From Cunninghamia lanceolata (Eukaryota > Streptophyta > Pinopsida > Cupressales > Cupressaceae): a stretch of DNA of 64,000 nucleotides. The position numbers and the translations under genes were made by a program. Positions 21,833 to 33,301 of this stretch are shown here, one piece after another (positions within the stretch are counted from its first letter, which is position 1; every line of letters starts with the position of its first letter). Location of the stretch: positions 3,986,501-4,050,500 of the forward strand of contig BSBN01000233.1 in assembly GCA_027924645.1 (NCBI GenBank). The letters run 5' to 3'. Below the pieces are notes generated by a model. It ran no database searches. It saw only the letters and a list, made by a program, of their open reading frames with translations, and was not told the origin of the DNA.

Positions 21833-22983
21833 ATGGATGAATATAACCTTCATGGGCAACTTAATCTCACCCTAGAAGATCTTTAGAAATCCATAGCAGA
21901 AGTACAAGAGCTGTAAGATAACCTCAAAAAGGCTGAAGACTTCATTAAGATTTTAAAAGGAAAATTGAGAAAATCCAATGTAAAAGGAAAGGAGCAACCT
22001 CTTGAAGACAAGGCCCTGAAAGAGAAGACAAAGGAATGTGAAAAGTTAGCTAAAGAAGTTGTTGTCCTAAAACATGAGATGGAATCTGGGGTGATGAGAC
22101 TAACCAAGGAAATTGAAGATAGGAAGAAAACTGAAGAAGAGATGAATCAAAATCTAAAAGAGAGAACTGAAGAATGTTACAGATTAGATGTAATAGCTGG
22201 TCTCCTAGAACCTAATCTACAAGAAAGCAGAAACAATTAGAGAGAACTTGAGAGATAAATTATCACTCTCAGACATGATCTAGAAATTGCAAATGAGTAT
22301 AAGGAGAAGTTCAAGATAAGCTCAGCTAAACTTGAAGCACTAATTAAAGGATAGAAAAAGGTGAAAGCTCTGGATTTGGACAAAGAAATCTTCAACCAAG
22401 GAATGGGAGAAATAAAACTAGAAAACATCTGGTAAGATATCCTAATGCTCAAAGATATCCATCATTCAATGGAAATTGTTTCAATTGCAATAAATTTGGT
22501 CATAGAGCTACTTAGTGCAGAAGCATAGTAAATCAAAATGCTCCATCCTTCTCTGGTCAACACTTCAAGTGTAAGAGGTATGGTCATAGATCAAATGAAT
22601 GCAGAGGTATGATAATGAATAATGCTAACAATAGAGGAATTGGCAATTTTTTCAATGGTTACTATTTTTCTTGCAATGGGTTTGGACACATGGCTAATTA
22701 GTGCAGATCAAGAGGAAATCAAGTTCATAAGCAAGGAGATGTTGTGTGCTTTAATTGCAATAAATCTAGTCATATTGCAAGATTCTGCAGAAGTTGGAAC
22801 AATGGAAGAGGAGGTCCGATAAATAGAAAATCAGATGAGTAGAGACAAGACAAAGGCAAAAGAAAAATTGATGTGAATGAGATACAGAGTGAAATGAACA
22901 AGACTTGGGTAAAGAAAGATATAATAAACAATTGTGATGGGTCCACACTAGAATCCGGTGCTAACAAATCCTCCGGGAATTAA
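21833..22983 (+). pseudogene. Element D ORF1: coiled-coil protein with four CCHC knuckles
   Basis: Starts at ATG 21833 (MDEYNLHGQL), matching the start of G's ORF1. A long lysine/glutamate-rich coiled coil follows (to about 22430), then four zinc-knuckle units between 22478 and 22792. The first (CFNC-GH-C) and fourth (CFNC-H-C) keep their cysteines and histidine. The second and third have lost one cysteine to H or Y. TAG replaces a codon before the last cysteine at 22513-22515 and 22699-22701. By layout it is a gag-like, nucleic-acid-binding protein. At least one frameshift and several stops show that it is dead. Confidence 0.7.
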
Positions 22984-23412
22984 GTTGGGAGCTTTGGCTC
23001 AGGGGGAGTTGCATTGATTTCCTCCAGTTAGTAAGTGGGTGCCTGAATTTGGCACAATAAAAGAGGATATTTTGAATTGGTTCAGAACCTTTGGAAGGAT
23101 TTCTAGAAGAAAAGATGTTGATATGAAAACTTACAGAGTGATTCATGAAGAATTGTCAAAAATAGAGTAACCAGACAAAGTTAGGGCAACACATTTATTA
23201 TAATGCCAAATTAGGTTTTACAAAGGATAAAAGGTCACTTGGTCATGCATTTGAATCACTTTGCATTTAGAGGAAACAAGAAGAAGAACATCTAAGTTGT
23301 AAATCCAAATACTGAAGCATAAAGAGCGAATTCAACCGACAATTGATCAACCCTAACCTCGTGGAAGAAAAAGGTACTTCTCTGTAAATATTTGAATCTA
23401 AAATCTATTGAG

Positions 23413-26400
23413 ATGGCTACTCCTCATGTTGTTGACATTACTGAAAGGCATCAACCCAAATTTAAGAAGCATCTTGACAAATCAATAGAAGTCAACTCGT
23501 TAGGTGCTTTTTCGAGTGTTCTATATGGTGTGCTGCATGTTGAAGACATTAGGGTTTATATTCATGCAAACATAGATGAATTTGGAGATTTAAGGTTTGT
23601 AGACTTGTTTGAGAATCATCTTAGGGATGAAAATCATGAACTTAAACCTGAGTATAAGGCACTACAGGATAAACATTTTATACAGATTATGGAGTTTCCA
23701 ACATTTGATGAAGATGAATGGGTCTGATATGTTTTGAGTCAGATGCACGATGAATTCACTTGGTTGTTAAAAACATTCAAGATTACCAAGGATGTTATCA
23801 GAATTGTAATCGAGTTAAACTCAACTGGTGGATTACCCATGTTAAAATCTGTGAAAAACCAAACTGTTACTGATGCAACCAGTGCTAAATTTGATAGGAG
23901 GGCTATGACTATAAATGACATTATAGAACCAGATGTGAAGTTTGCTTCCATGGTGATTGGCTACCAGATATACCACTCCAGTAGGGAGAATTTTGTCTCT
24001 GAAACTGCCATATATGCAACATATCAAATGTTAAAGGAGAATGTAGATTATGACCTTTGTGAGCTATTACAAAACCCACTGATTGAAAACTTGAACAAAA
24101 TCAAAAGGGATAAGAAAAACACTTTTAAATATGGTACATTGGTTCTATGCTTGTTTTTCTACTATATGAATGAAGTACCTGGAGTAAAGGGTGTTCACTA
24201 GACTAATGATGAACCAATTGCCATTTAGATAAGAGATCATCTTCACAACATTGGTGATTCAAAGCACATAAAATTACAATATGGGGTTACTTCAAGAATG
24301 TTTAGAGTATGATGCATTTAAGGGAAAGAATCCCTAAATCAATTGTTGAGAAGTACAAAAATATAATATGCTTTATGGTTGACACTGATCAGTGTCTAAT
24401 GGAAGCTATGGAACCTAGAACTATATGGATTATGCCTATGGGCTATGAGGTGGATAAGAAAATTTTGAATATATATGCTCAACACCTATTGAGCAAGCCT
24501 AAAGACACAACAGTTGAAAGATTTGGAACATATGAGGAGCTAAGTTTAAAACTACATACTGAGCTCAGAGAACCTAAAACCAATAGGAAAGTAAGAAAAG
24601 AAGTTGAGCAATTGGTTAAAAATCTGGGCCTAACTAAGGAGGCTGTGAGGAAATTCAGGGAAAGAATTGAAAAGGATGAGAAAGAGAAACAAGATAAGAA
24701 ACAAACAAGTGCTCCAGTGGAACCCTCTTCCACTTCAAGAACTACTAGGAGCTTTGCTGCTTCCCCTGTTCTTTGTAAGACTATAGAACCAGAAGCAAAA
24801 TCATCCAGAAAAAGGGAGAAAATGAAGAAAACAAAAGCATCCTGGACCTATGAAAGCACAAGGGAAGAAGAAGAAGATATAGATTCTGACATTGAGATCA
24901 AAGAACTAAAATCCATAGGCACAAAAGTGGCCAAGATATCCAAGGAGATGTCCTTTGGAAGTAAAAGGGAAAGCAAGAGGCAAAAGATAGAGGAATATGT
25001 AGAGAAGCCTACCCTTTCAGTAGATGACATCATTAAATCTCTTACTGTGGATGGAAACTTGGCTCCGATGACATAATTCTTTGATGACTATAGTGATGCT
25101 GACAGAAGAGTACTTGAGGAAGCAACAATAAGATATTTGAATATCTACAACAAGGCTCTTATTGAGATATGTTCATTAATACCAAAAAGCCTTAAGAAAA
25201 TTTTGGAACTAAGAAAAGACAAAGCAAAAAGCAAGGATCTTGAGATCCGAGAACAAATATTAATACAATTATGCCCCCAAATTACTCCAAAGTAAATGAA
25301 TTTGATATTCAAAGAAGCCAAGGATGAGTTCTGAAGTAAAAAACAAATAAATAAGCTTATGCTAGGGGAGACATACAAGATTGCAGAGGAAACCAAAGAG
25401 ATTATTTGGTGTGCTTTGAAAAAGCACAATCTTCCTATTGTAGAGGAGGTAAATATAGAGATTGAGTCCTCAGACATGGATGTTGAAGGATTAAAGGGAA
25501 ATAAACAATAGACTAATACTCTAGACTGCTCTGTTCCAGAAGAGGAAGTGCAAAAGGAAGAAGTATTGATAGAAGAAGTAAATGCTAGCCATGATCCTCT
25601 GGATCCTCTTACTACTGATGACTCTGGAAAGGACAAAGAGAAAGAAGAAGAAAAAGAGAAAGAGAAGGAAGAGGAAGAGGCAAAGGGAAAAGAAGAACTA
25701 GCAGAAGGGGATGGTGCTAATGCACCAAAGCAAGACAGTTCGGTTGTTGTCTTTGACCAAGCACAAGGGAAGGAAATTGAAATAGCAAGTGTGGCAAGAG
25801 GCACTATGAATGCAGTGTAGAGTTTACTCAGCAAGGAGATGCTAGAGTTAGATGAGCCAGAACTAATACAAGGACCAATCAATTATGACACTCTCTCTAG
25901 ATCAAATGCTAAAGATATCATCATTCACACAGGCCAAGGCAAGGGAGAAATTACTGAAGTCTCACATAGAAGACAGTGAGGTGATAAGCCTAGCATCCAG
26001 AGTACTGGAGAAGATCATGCCCACATATCAGAAGAATACATCTAATTCTCCTTCTGGTAATTTGAAAAATCTTGTGCATTCTGTAAATATAAATTTTGAG
26101 TCCTTTGAGAAGTTAGCCAAAGTAAAGGTTCAGAAAGAATTTTTGGATAACAGGTTTAGTGAACTAAAAGGCCTTATAGATAATGATAGAAAAACACTTG
26201 ACATTGGTATAAAGAGTATTGAAAATACTCTTAAGGATGGTGGTGACGTCTATAACTTTTTCTTATCATTGCCCAAAATAGTAGAGGATATTAAGAAAAA
26301 GATAAAGGAGCAAGAGAAAAAGCTAGTAGACCTATCTCAAAGTTTTGATCCTTTAACAGTATTTTCGGTGAACCAAGAATGTCAAGAAATTAGCCTGACA

Positions 26401-26679
26401 AATGAAATAAAGAAGCTTATCAAGGAAAAGAAGAATATTATGGAATGAATGGGTGAGCTTCGGGGACTGACTACCCCTAAGTTGGAAACAATGTTTAATA
26501 CCTTGTTAGAGCCTCAAAGTACTACCTGGACAAGTGATCAGTCAGATCAAAGGAAAGAAGAAGCATATGCATTTCTGTTGAGAGGACACATTTCAATTTT
26601 GGATGGTATGAAGAGAAGTTGGGCCACCAAATTTGTACAGTTAAAGAGTACTTTTGCAGATATCCTTAAATATATGTAA
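23413..26679 (+). pseudogene. Element D ORF2: large conserved protein of unknown function
   Basis: Homologous over its whole length to G's ORF2. It has a conserved N-terminal third (IRVYIHAN, FDRRAMTI, KFASMVIGY-IYHSSREN, KKNTFKYG--LCLFFYYMNE). A middle part (24309-25076) carries DTDQCLMEAMEPRTIWIMPMG, then a charged lysine/serine-rich stretch. A very acidic run lies at about 25620-25700, and a coiled-coil C-terminal domain (25885-26679) ends GHISILDGMKRSW and DILKYM. Two frameshifts (near 24280 and 25830) and several stops break it. I recognise no enzyme motif. It is not protease, RT, integrase or a known transposase by eye. A distant link to the 'putative plant transposon protein' regions of other plants is possible but untested. 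Confidence 0.7.
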
Positions 26680-26911
26680 ATGTAACATATGGATTGTTTG
26701 TACATATGCGGTCATATATATAGAGTTTTTGGATCATTAGTGATTGCAGATCCCACCCTTTTCCATTGATGTCAAAGGGGGAGTGAAGAACAATGAAAAT
26801 GAGGAATCCAGAAAAGGGGGAGCATTGGAAAGCAGTGTGAACAATAGTATGGAGCACAAGCAAAGGGGGAGTTATTTTGACAGTCATTTTTTACTAAGTG
26901 TTGCCATCAAT

Positions 26912-26926
26912 GCCAAAGGGGGAGAT
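26912..26926 (+). other. Polypurine tract of D
   Basis: GCCAAAGGGGGAGAT ends exactly at the 3' LTR start. G has the same tract on the other strand. It sits in the loop of an inverted repeat (26900-26912 with 26965-26977). Confidence 0.8.
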
Positions 26927-29652
26927 TGTTGGCAAGAGACACTACTAGGCATGATAAGTGTTGTCATTGATGGAAACCAAGTCTCTCTACACATCTGCAT
27001 TACATAATTTTCCCAGACCAGAAATCAAATTGAAGATTTGTCTAAGTCTGGGAAGTCAAGAACAGAGTGTGTGACAGGGTCTGGTATCTTGGTCCGGATC
27101 TCTTCAGGAGTAGATCTGAGTTTGTTGCAGATTTGAGGGAATCATAAGCATTGTTAGGAAAATCTAAATCTAGAATTTTTGCCTCCAGTGATGGAGTCAA
27201 TAATTATTAGCATCTGAGTATCATGTTAACAATTTGACAGAACAAACAGAAGAAGAACAGGCTGACATTGTAATTGATCTTGGTTTCGAATGTATGGAAG
27301 TTGTTGGTTGGACAAGTTGTGTTGATTAGTGATAGTAGCTGACCTGACTAATGATTTGTGAGTGCAATTTTTGGTCCACATCTCAAGTTATGCATGGATC
27401 TAGCCGACAGAGAAGAGTATTCAATAAAGTTCCAAGTGTTCTTCAAGCTGACTAAAAAGTAATTAAAGATCAGGATGCAGATATATATAGCTGAAGGATT
27501 TGGACGATTTTTGATGTAGAGATGTCAGGTCTCTAGAGGTATTTTAACAAGATCAAAAGATTTGAAACAATAGTGGGTTTTAACCAATAAGACTCACTAG
27601 TCTTCTTCTTGCCCTAAACTCCACCAAAGGGCTCAAATTTGTTTCTAACTTCTAAGATGCAATCTTACACCTTCTAGGGTCCCAACATACCCTAATCAAC
27701 AAGATTCAATAGGTTTTGTACACCATTTTAACTGGTTCACTGGCAACTCCTCTTTACTAGGCCTAATCCTAGTAGCCCTGTTTAGCGACTAACCTACATT
27801 TTTCTCCAATCTTTCCCAAAACACTTCTAAAAATAATGACTGATCTGAATACCCTTTACCAAGTTCTATAATATACCCAAGATTCATATACTATTGTTTT
27901 AGACCAAACTGACTGTCCTGACACCCTACAGCCTTCCTACAAGGCCTAATTCACTCACTTTTCAAAGGAACCCTATTGGATACTTGTCATACTCACTCCA
28001 AACCTTAAAAAAGTATTAGGGAAGGATTCATAGGATTTTCAAGGTTTCAGACAATGATTTGCTCATTCAAATGTTTAAATACTAAACCCCCATTTCTGGG
28101 ACCCAAAACCTAGGGTTTACTAGATCTCCCACTTCCAATCACTTCCAAACCTCATTCAAAGGTCTAACACCATATCAATGCTCATACTAGACAACATCAA
28201 TCATAAAAATATCACCTTGTTAAGATAGATCTCCTGTTGTTATACCTATACCATCATACCAATGCTCTTTTCACATGTAAACTTGTTTTCCAATGGTGAT
28301 CACCTCCCCATCTGCACTCCTCCTACTTTGCAAAGGTTAGAAATCATATTATACAAGTTATGTAGGACCTATTCCATGAGAACCAGAGTCTTACATTCAT
28401 GGAAAAGTCCTATGATGCATTTAGCCTTTCAAAATACACAAAGATAGTCTGTTGTTCCTTGTAGTAGTCAGAAGAATAGTAGTAAAACCATCTATAGAAC
28501 CTTCTCAAAGCATTAAACAAGATCTCCTATTGTTGTATGAGGACTTAAAACATTTCCAACCAACCAACAATCAAAAGATCAATAGAAATGAGAAGGAGAT
28601 GCAAGAAAAAACTAAATTTTACTATTATTTTTAGTCTGCCGTACAACCCAGGGTTCCAATTGATTCCTCTGTACCATCAAATGTCTTTCACATGTTTACA
28701 TAACCTCTGCCCCAACTTCCACAACCAATTCCCATCAGTTGGAGTTGGTTCAACCACCAAAAATAGTTCAAAATGATTTTCCTGCCTAAATCCATATTAC
28801 AAAAATTTGAATTTTAAACTTTGTTTTAATGGACTTTTATCCTACCAAATCATCATGTTTGATCTTCTTAGGATCATTATACCTCATTCCTAGTCTTAGA
28901 TACCTATATTTGACTCTAGAGGCACTATTGGACCAACTTACATCATTTTTGGTCCTAGGGTCCTTATCAGGACTCTCAGGACATTTGATCATTACATCAT
29001 TTTGCCCATTGTAACATGCCATAATTGGTTTTAGGATGTTCCATTTGACTTGATGGGCTCCATGGGCTCCTCTCTTGATCATTGGTGTCTCCTTGTTCCA
29101 AGATGCTCCCTTAGGTGCTCTTGCACCAATTTTGGTGTGTGTGTGTTGCAATTATGGAGTAATTGTGAAAAGAGTAGAGATCAAAGGTTCAGATGTTAGC
29201 AGAATAGTAAGAGGGGTAGAGTAAGGATGAAGTGTGTGAAGTCAGTTTTCTATACTTAACCAGAACTGAACTCTAGCATTGATAGATGTTAAATATCAGT
29301 TCAAACTCATTGTAATTCTCTTTCTATAGGCAATGACCCTTCTTTTTGCGTAGTGAGCTCTAGATAGTAAGCCCAAATACATGTGCATTCCTTTTGTAAA
29401 ATACTTTTAATAGAGTATAATCTTTGTGGGTTAACCCCCAATGTGCTTTTTCCCTTAACTAGGTTTCCAGGTCAAAAATCTTGTGTCTAGTGTGTTATTT
29501 CTATTTCTACTCATATGTTAATCGATTGATGCTCAAATGTTTATATCATTAATTTGATCATAAGTAGTAAAAAGAAATTAAAGGTAGAAAGGTTTGAAAT
29601 TGTGTGACAACTGATTCACCCCCCCTCTTAGTTGTTTGGTCCAATTCCAACA
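26927..29652 (+). repeat. Element D 3' LTR, split by solo LTR E
   Basis: Matches the 5' LTR at 26927-27511 and 29134-29652. Ends CCAATTCCAACA, followed by TSD AAGGA. Confidence 0.88.
27512..29128 (-). mobile_element. Element E: probable solo LTR in D 3' LTR
   Basis: 1,617 bases absent from D's 5' LTR, flanked by a perfect TSD ATTTT (27507-27511 and 29129-29133). On the minus strand it starts TGGTGCAAGAGCACC and ends CTCTACATCA, the usual TG...CA LTR form. No coding domain, poly(A) tail or terminal inverted repeat is seen. Its full-length parent is not in the window. Orientation is inferred from LTR style only. Confidence 0.7.
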
Positions 29653-29657
29653 AAGGA

Positions 29658-30370
29658 GCTATATTCTTTAAGGGATGCCTTCCGAATAGCTATGCATATT
29701 GAGAGTAACAGGAGGGCATCAAGGAAGGTTGGTAAGAGAGATGATGTAAAAATATTGAAAAGCCCTAAAGGACCTTAGGATAAAGTATCATCTTTGATGA
29801 TAAATTGGAGAAAGTTATGTGTGCTCTCAAGGACCTGAGTTACAAATTAGTTAAGAATGAGAAGGGGTTATTCAATGACAAGCCTAATTATCAGAAGCAT
29901 GAGAGAATGCCCAAGTTGTCTGATCAACCTTATAATACCACATGGAAAAAGGGAAAGCCAGTTTTCAATAATTAGAAAAATGCACCTAATAAAGAAACTC
30001 CTGATCTACTAAAGAGACTTAATGCAAATATGGTTGAGGACAATCTCTGGTGTATAGCATGCCAACTACCTCATTCCCCAACTCAGTGTGTGGTTGTACA
30101 ATCACTTCAGGAGTCTAGCATGCTTGATTAGGAGTATGATGAATACAACTACAACCAAGATCATACAATCAACATGTTCTATTCTAAACCATATGTGATG
30201 ATAGAGGATAACACTTCTTTTGAAGAGGAACATGCTAAAATTGATGTGAATAACCAAAGGTATTGTGGATAAAATCACTATTAGCAAGTTTTTTCTAATC
30301 ATGAGAGAAGTGATATAGAAAATGTGAATGTGTATGTTGCAGATTCTGGAATGAGAAGATTAGTCTGAGA
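29658..30370 (+). pseudogene. Element B gag, C-terminal segment with zinc knuckle
   Basis: Resumes the gag frame after element D (LYSLRDAFRIAMHIESN, then ASRKVGKR). After a stop and frame change the segment goes on to a variant zinc knuckle, CIACQLPHSPTQC (about 30055-30095), preceded by W, as in many Tat-like gags. The spacing between second C and H is three, not four. Later parts run into the gag-protease linker. Confidence 0.65.
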
Positions 30371-30979
30371 AGACCTTTAGAAGAAGAATTCAAATCCCTA
30401 ACTATAGATGTTGTTGCCCAAGCTAGGAGAAGTTACAATTGGAGAAATAGAACTATAGGTGTTGATCAGGGTAAGCCTGGTAGTATCTTTATCAAAGAAA
30501 CATCTACTGCTATCAAGAATCTTGAGGCCATGAAGGAATTAGATAGGAAGGGCAAGTTGCCAAGATATCAAAAAGTTTAGTTTGATGTGCCAGACAAATG
30601 TCAGAAAGGAATAAAGATAGAGGGAGAATCAAATAAACATGATGTTCCTAAAGTTCTTACATCTATCGAAAGGGAGAAGATCAAGAAAACATAGGTAAGT
30701 AAAGTTATCTAGGATTCATGTGCAACTCCCATGTTTGATATGACCCAAGTTTTTTTTCAAATGAAGGTTTCAGTTCCTTTATTAGAGATGTTGAAAATAG
30801 ATGAACATAGGAACAATGCTTTGAAAGTAATTGCAAGTATATCTGAAGTATCACCTAAAGTTCCCAAAGAATCACATGTTTTCCAGAGGGTGAATCAGCA
30901 AGGTACTGAAGCTAAGAGTAGAGAAATGGGAACCCCTGAGGTGTATGTAGGAGAAGCGTTGACTAAATCCCCATCTTAG
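30371..30979 (+). pseudogene. Element B gag-protease linker
   Basis: Broken frames with low-complexity polar stretches. The open piece 30731-30979 has no domain I know. Its position between zinc knuckle and protease makes it the polyprotein linker. Confidence 0.45.
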
Positions 30980-31440
30980 ATTGATTCCTTTTATGTCAGC
31001 CTGCTTATAAATAACAAGATGGTTAAAAACTGCATGATAGATTCAGGGGTTGCTATAAACATTATGCCTCTAGAAGTTATGAAAGAGTTGGGACTTTGGG
31101 TTGATACATGCTATGGCAAGTGTTATGTCATGGATAATAGAGTTGTTCTAGTTATTGGGATAATGAAGGGTGTTTATTTAAGGTTTGCAGCATTTCATGA
31201 TAAAGTATACAAAATGGACATAACTGTTGTGGATATTCCACCTCAATATGGGATGCTCTTCTCAAGATAATGGATTGCAGTAGTTGGGGGAAACATACAA
31301 TTGGACCTATCTTATGCCACTATACCAATGAATGGAAAGGAAGTTAGAATGGATAGGGAACCTAGGATCCATATAGTAGTAGAGTATATTAACAATCCTA
31401 ATCACTTCAATCAACAAGTCAATTTTTGCAACAGTGAATG
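30980..31440 (+). pseudogene. Element B protease
   Basis: A retropepsin-like aspartic protease. The active-site motif is MIDSGVAINIMP, then MKELGL, and a late YGMLFSR box, followed after one stop by VGGNIQLDLSYATIP, a signature of Tat-like and related plant Ty3/gypsy proteases. The catalytic DSG is intact. A TAA follows the SR of the late box at 31268-31270. It would process the Gag-Pol polyprotein within the particle. Confidence 0.8.
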
Positions 31441-31905
31441 GATAACTTTAGAGTTGAACCTGATCAGGAAGCTCCAAGCTACTGCACTAATCCTCTAGAA
31501 GATGAAGTTCAGGAAAATCAAGAAGGATTGTGGCAAATGTACTTTAATGATGCATCCTCTAAAGAAGGAGTAGGAGCAGGCATGATTTTCATTGCACCTA
31601 GTGGCAAAACTTTTAAACATTCAGTTTTGCCAAATTTCTCTTGCACAAACAACATTGCAAAATATGAAGCATTACTACTTGGCTTGAACATGGCAGTCAA
31701 ACATGGTATAAAATTATTGAGAGCTTTTGGAGATTCTAAATTGGATGTCTCACATGTGAGATAAATATTTGACAAAGCATAGAAGACTTAAGTAATACAA
31801 GTATGTTGTGTGGGACACCATAGAGCTTTTGGATGCATTCTCTATTGACTAGGTAGAAAGAAACAAGAATGTGATGGCTGATTTCATGGCCAATATAGCC
31901 CTAAG
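31441..31905 (+). pseudogene. Element B RNase H upstream of RT
   Basis: A ribonuclease H fold with all acidic motifs in order: YFNDASS (D at 31549-31551), NNIAKYEALLLGL (E at 31666-31668), FGDSKL (D at 31732-31734) and, after a stop and frame break, NKNVMADFMANIAL (D at 31880-31882). It resembles the archaeal-type RNase H (aRNH) acquired by Tat elements rather than the usual gypsy RNase H, which is present separately after RT. It would degrade RNA in RNA-DNA hybrids. Its place between protease and RT is unusual. First-motif YFND stands where YFDG is typical. Confidence 0.78.
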
Positions 31906-32249
31906 GAGTGATGATATTACTTTGTCTGGAATCTCTAAAGTTGAGGTTAAAACCATACCATATGTACTAGACAACATCTATAACTAGTAGGTTTTCAACA
32001 ATGATGCGGATTTGCTAAAGTTCCTTCAATGTGAAGATAAGTATCTTTCACAAGAGATAGACTTCAATGCATTTGTGGAAGTTGTTAATGAGAAGGAAAC
32101 TATCTTTGGGACTGAAGTAATTCAATTGAAGACAAATAAAATCCCAAGGGGATTAGTATATTTAGAAAGAGTATTTGACAACAATGACAACAATGATCAG
32201 AAGCATGTACTAGTCCATAGGGATGATTTAGAGGAGGTCACCTAAGAAT
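31906..32249 (+). pseudogene. Element B linker between RNase H and RT
   Basis: An open piece at 32012-32245, followed by frame changes, leads into RT. It has no known motif. It is acidic and polar, and probably a polyprotein spacer. Confidence 0.4.
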
Positions 32250-33296
32250 GTATACATTGGGAAAAGGATCAGTCCCAAGGTAAGAACAATGCCTATTGCT
32301 TTATTGAGGAAATACAAGCATGATTTTTCTTGGTCCTATGATTTCTTGAAAGCCTATAGAGAGTATCTATTCTAGCATGAGATTCCCTTGAAACCAGATG
32401 CCAAGCCTTTCAGGCAAAAGCAAAGACCCATTAATCCAACACTGATAATGCAACAAGAACTAGCAAAGATGAAGGATGGTGGAATCATCAAACCAATCAG
32501 GTACTCTACATGGATCTTAAATCTGGTGCTAGTAAGGAAAAAGAATGGGGATCTAAGACTCTGTGTAGAATTTAGAAATCTGAATGTGTCCTAATTGAAG
32601 GATAATTATCCTTTGCTCAACATGGAAATAATGCTCCAAAGGGTCACAGGGAATGAGTTGCTATCCACGATGGATGGTTTTTCAAGGTATAATCAGGTGA
32701 AAGTTAAGGAATCAGAGTAATATAAGACAACTTTCACTACTCCCTAGGGCATGTATGTCTTCATTAGGATGTCATTTGGGTTGACCAATGTTGGAACAAA
32801 TTTCCAAAGAGCCATGGATATTTCTTTCTTAGACTTGATTAATGGAATCATGGTTGTGTATCAAGATGACTTAACTGCCTTTTCAAAAAGAGCTGAAGAT
32901 CACTGAATGCATCTTGAACTAATTTTCAGAAGGCTTTGGAGTATGGGATACCTCTCAATCCCAAAAAATGCACATTTATAGTATCAAAGGGGAAGCTGCT
33001 GGGACATATTATATCCAAGGGTAGAGTAAGGATAGATCCAAAGAGAGTGGCAACCATTGATAAGATATCAATCCCCAAAACTGTCCAAGCAATACAGTCT
33101 TTCTTTGGCCAGATCAACTTTGTGAGAAGGTTTATTTCTAATTTTGCTGAGATTGTTAAACTTATTTCTAGAATGCTAAAGAAGAGAGCCAAAATCATAT
33201 GGGATGATGATGCTATTAATGCTTTTGTAGCAATAAAACAAGCTATCAAGGAGGCACAAGTGCTGAAATCTCCAGATTTTGGTAAACCTTTTTAGT
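32250..33296 (+). pseudogene. Element B reverse transcriptase
   Basis: Ty3/gypsy RT blocks in order: LKPDAKPFRQKQRP, KMKDGGIIKPI, NLVLVRKKNGDLRLCVEFRNLN, STMDGFSRYNQ, FGLTN-FQRAMD, the catalytic YQDD at 32859-32870, and the thumb/connection PKKC-FIVSKGKLLGHIIS. It copies element RNA into DNA. Stops replace CAG, CAA or similar at several places, and there is a frame break near 32930. The end is cut by element F. The frame resumes at 40811. Confidence 0.88.
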
Positions 33297-33301
33297 TATT
33301 C

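Larger units (their letters stand above)
20677..29652 (+). mobile_element. Element D: non-autonomous LTR element with large unknown ORF
   Basis: LTRs are 20677-21765 and 26927-29652 (the latter split by solo LTR E). The TSD is AATGA (20672-20676) against AAGGA (29653-29657). It has a perfect tRNA-iMet primer site and a clear polypurine tract. Internal DNA encodes a coiled-coil/zinc-knuckle protein and a long unknown protein. There is no protease, RT, RNase H or integrase. Element G is a second member, inserted elsewhere on the other strand. It inserted into B's gag. Confidence 0.88.

Noticed and set aside
25145..25882. 245-residue open frame on the minus strand
   Set aside because: It is antisense to D's ORF2. 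Its serine/phenylalanine-rich sequence is the complement of the lysine/glutamate-rich run on the plus strand.
27512..29128. E as a DNA transposon or LINE
   Set aside because: No terminal inverted repeats beyond TG...CA, no poly(A) tail, no coding domain; a 5-bp TSD suits a solo LTR.
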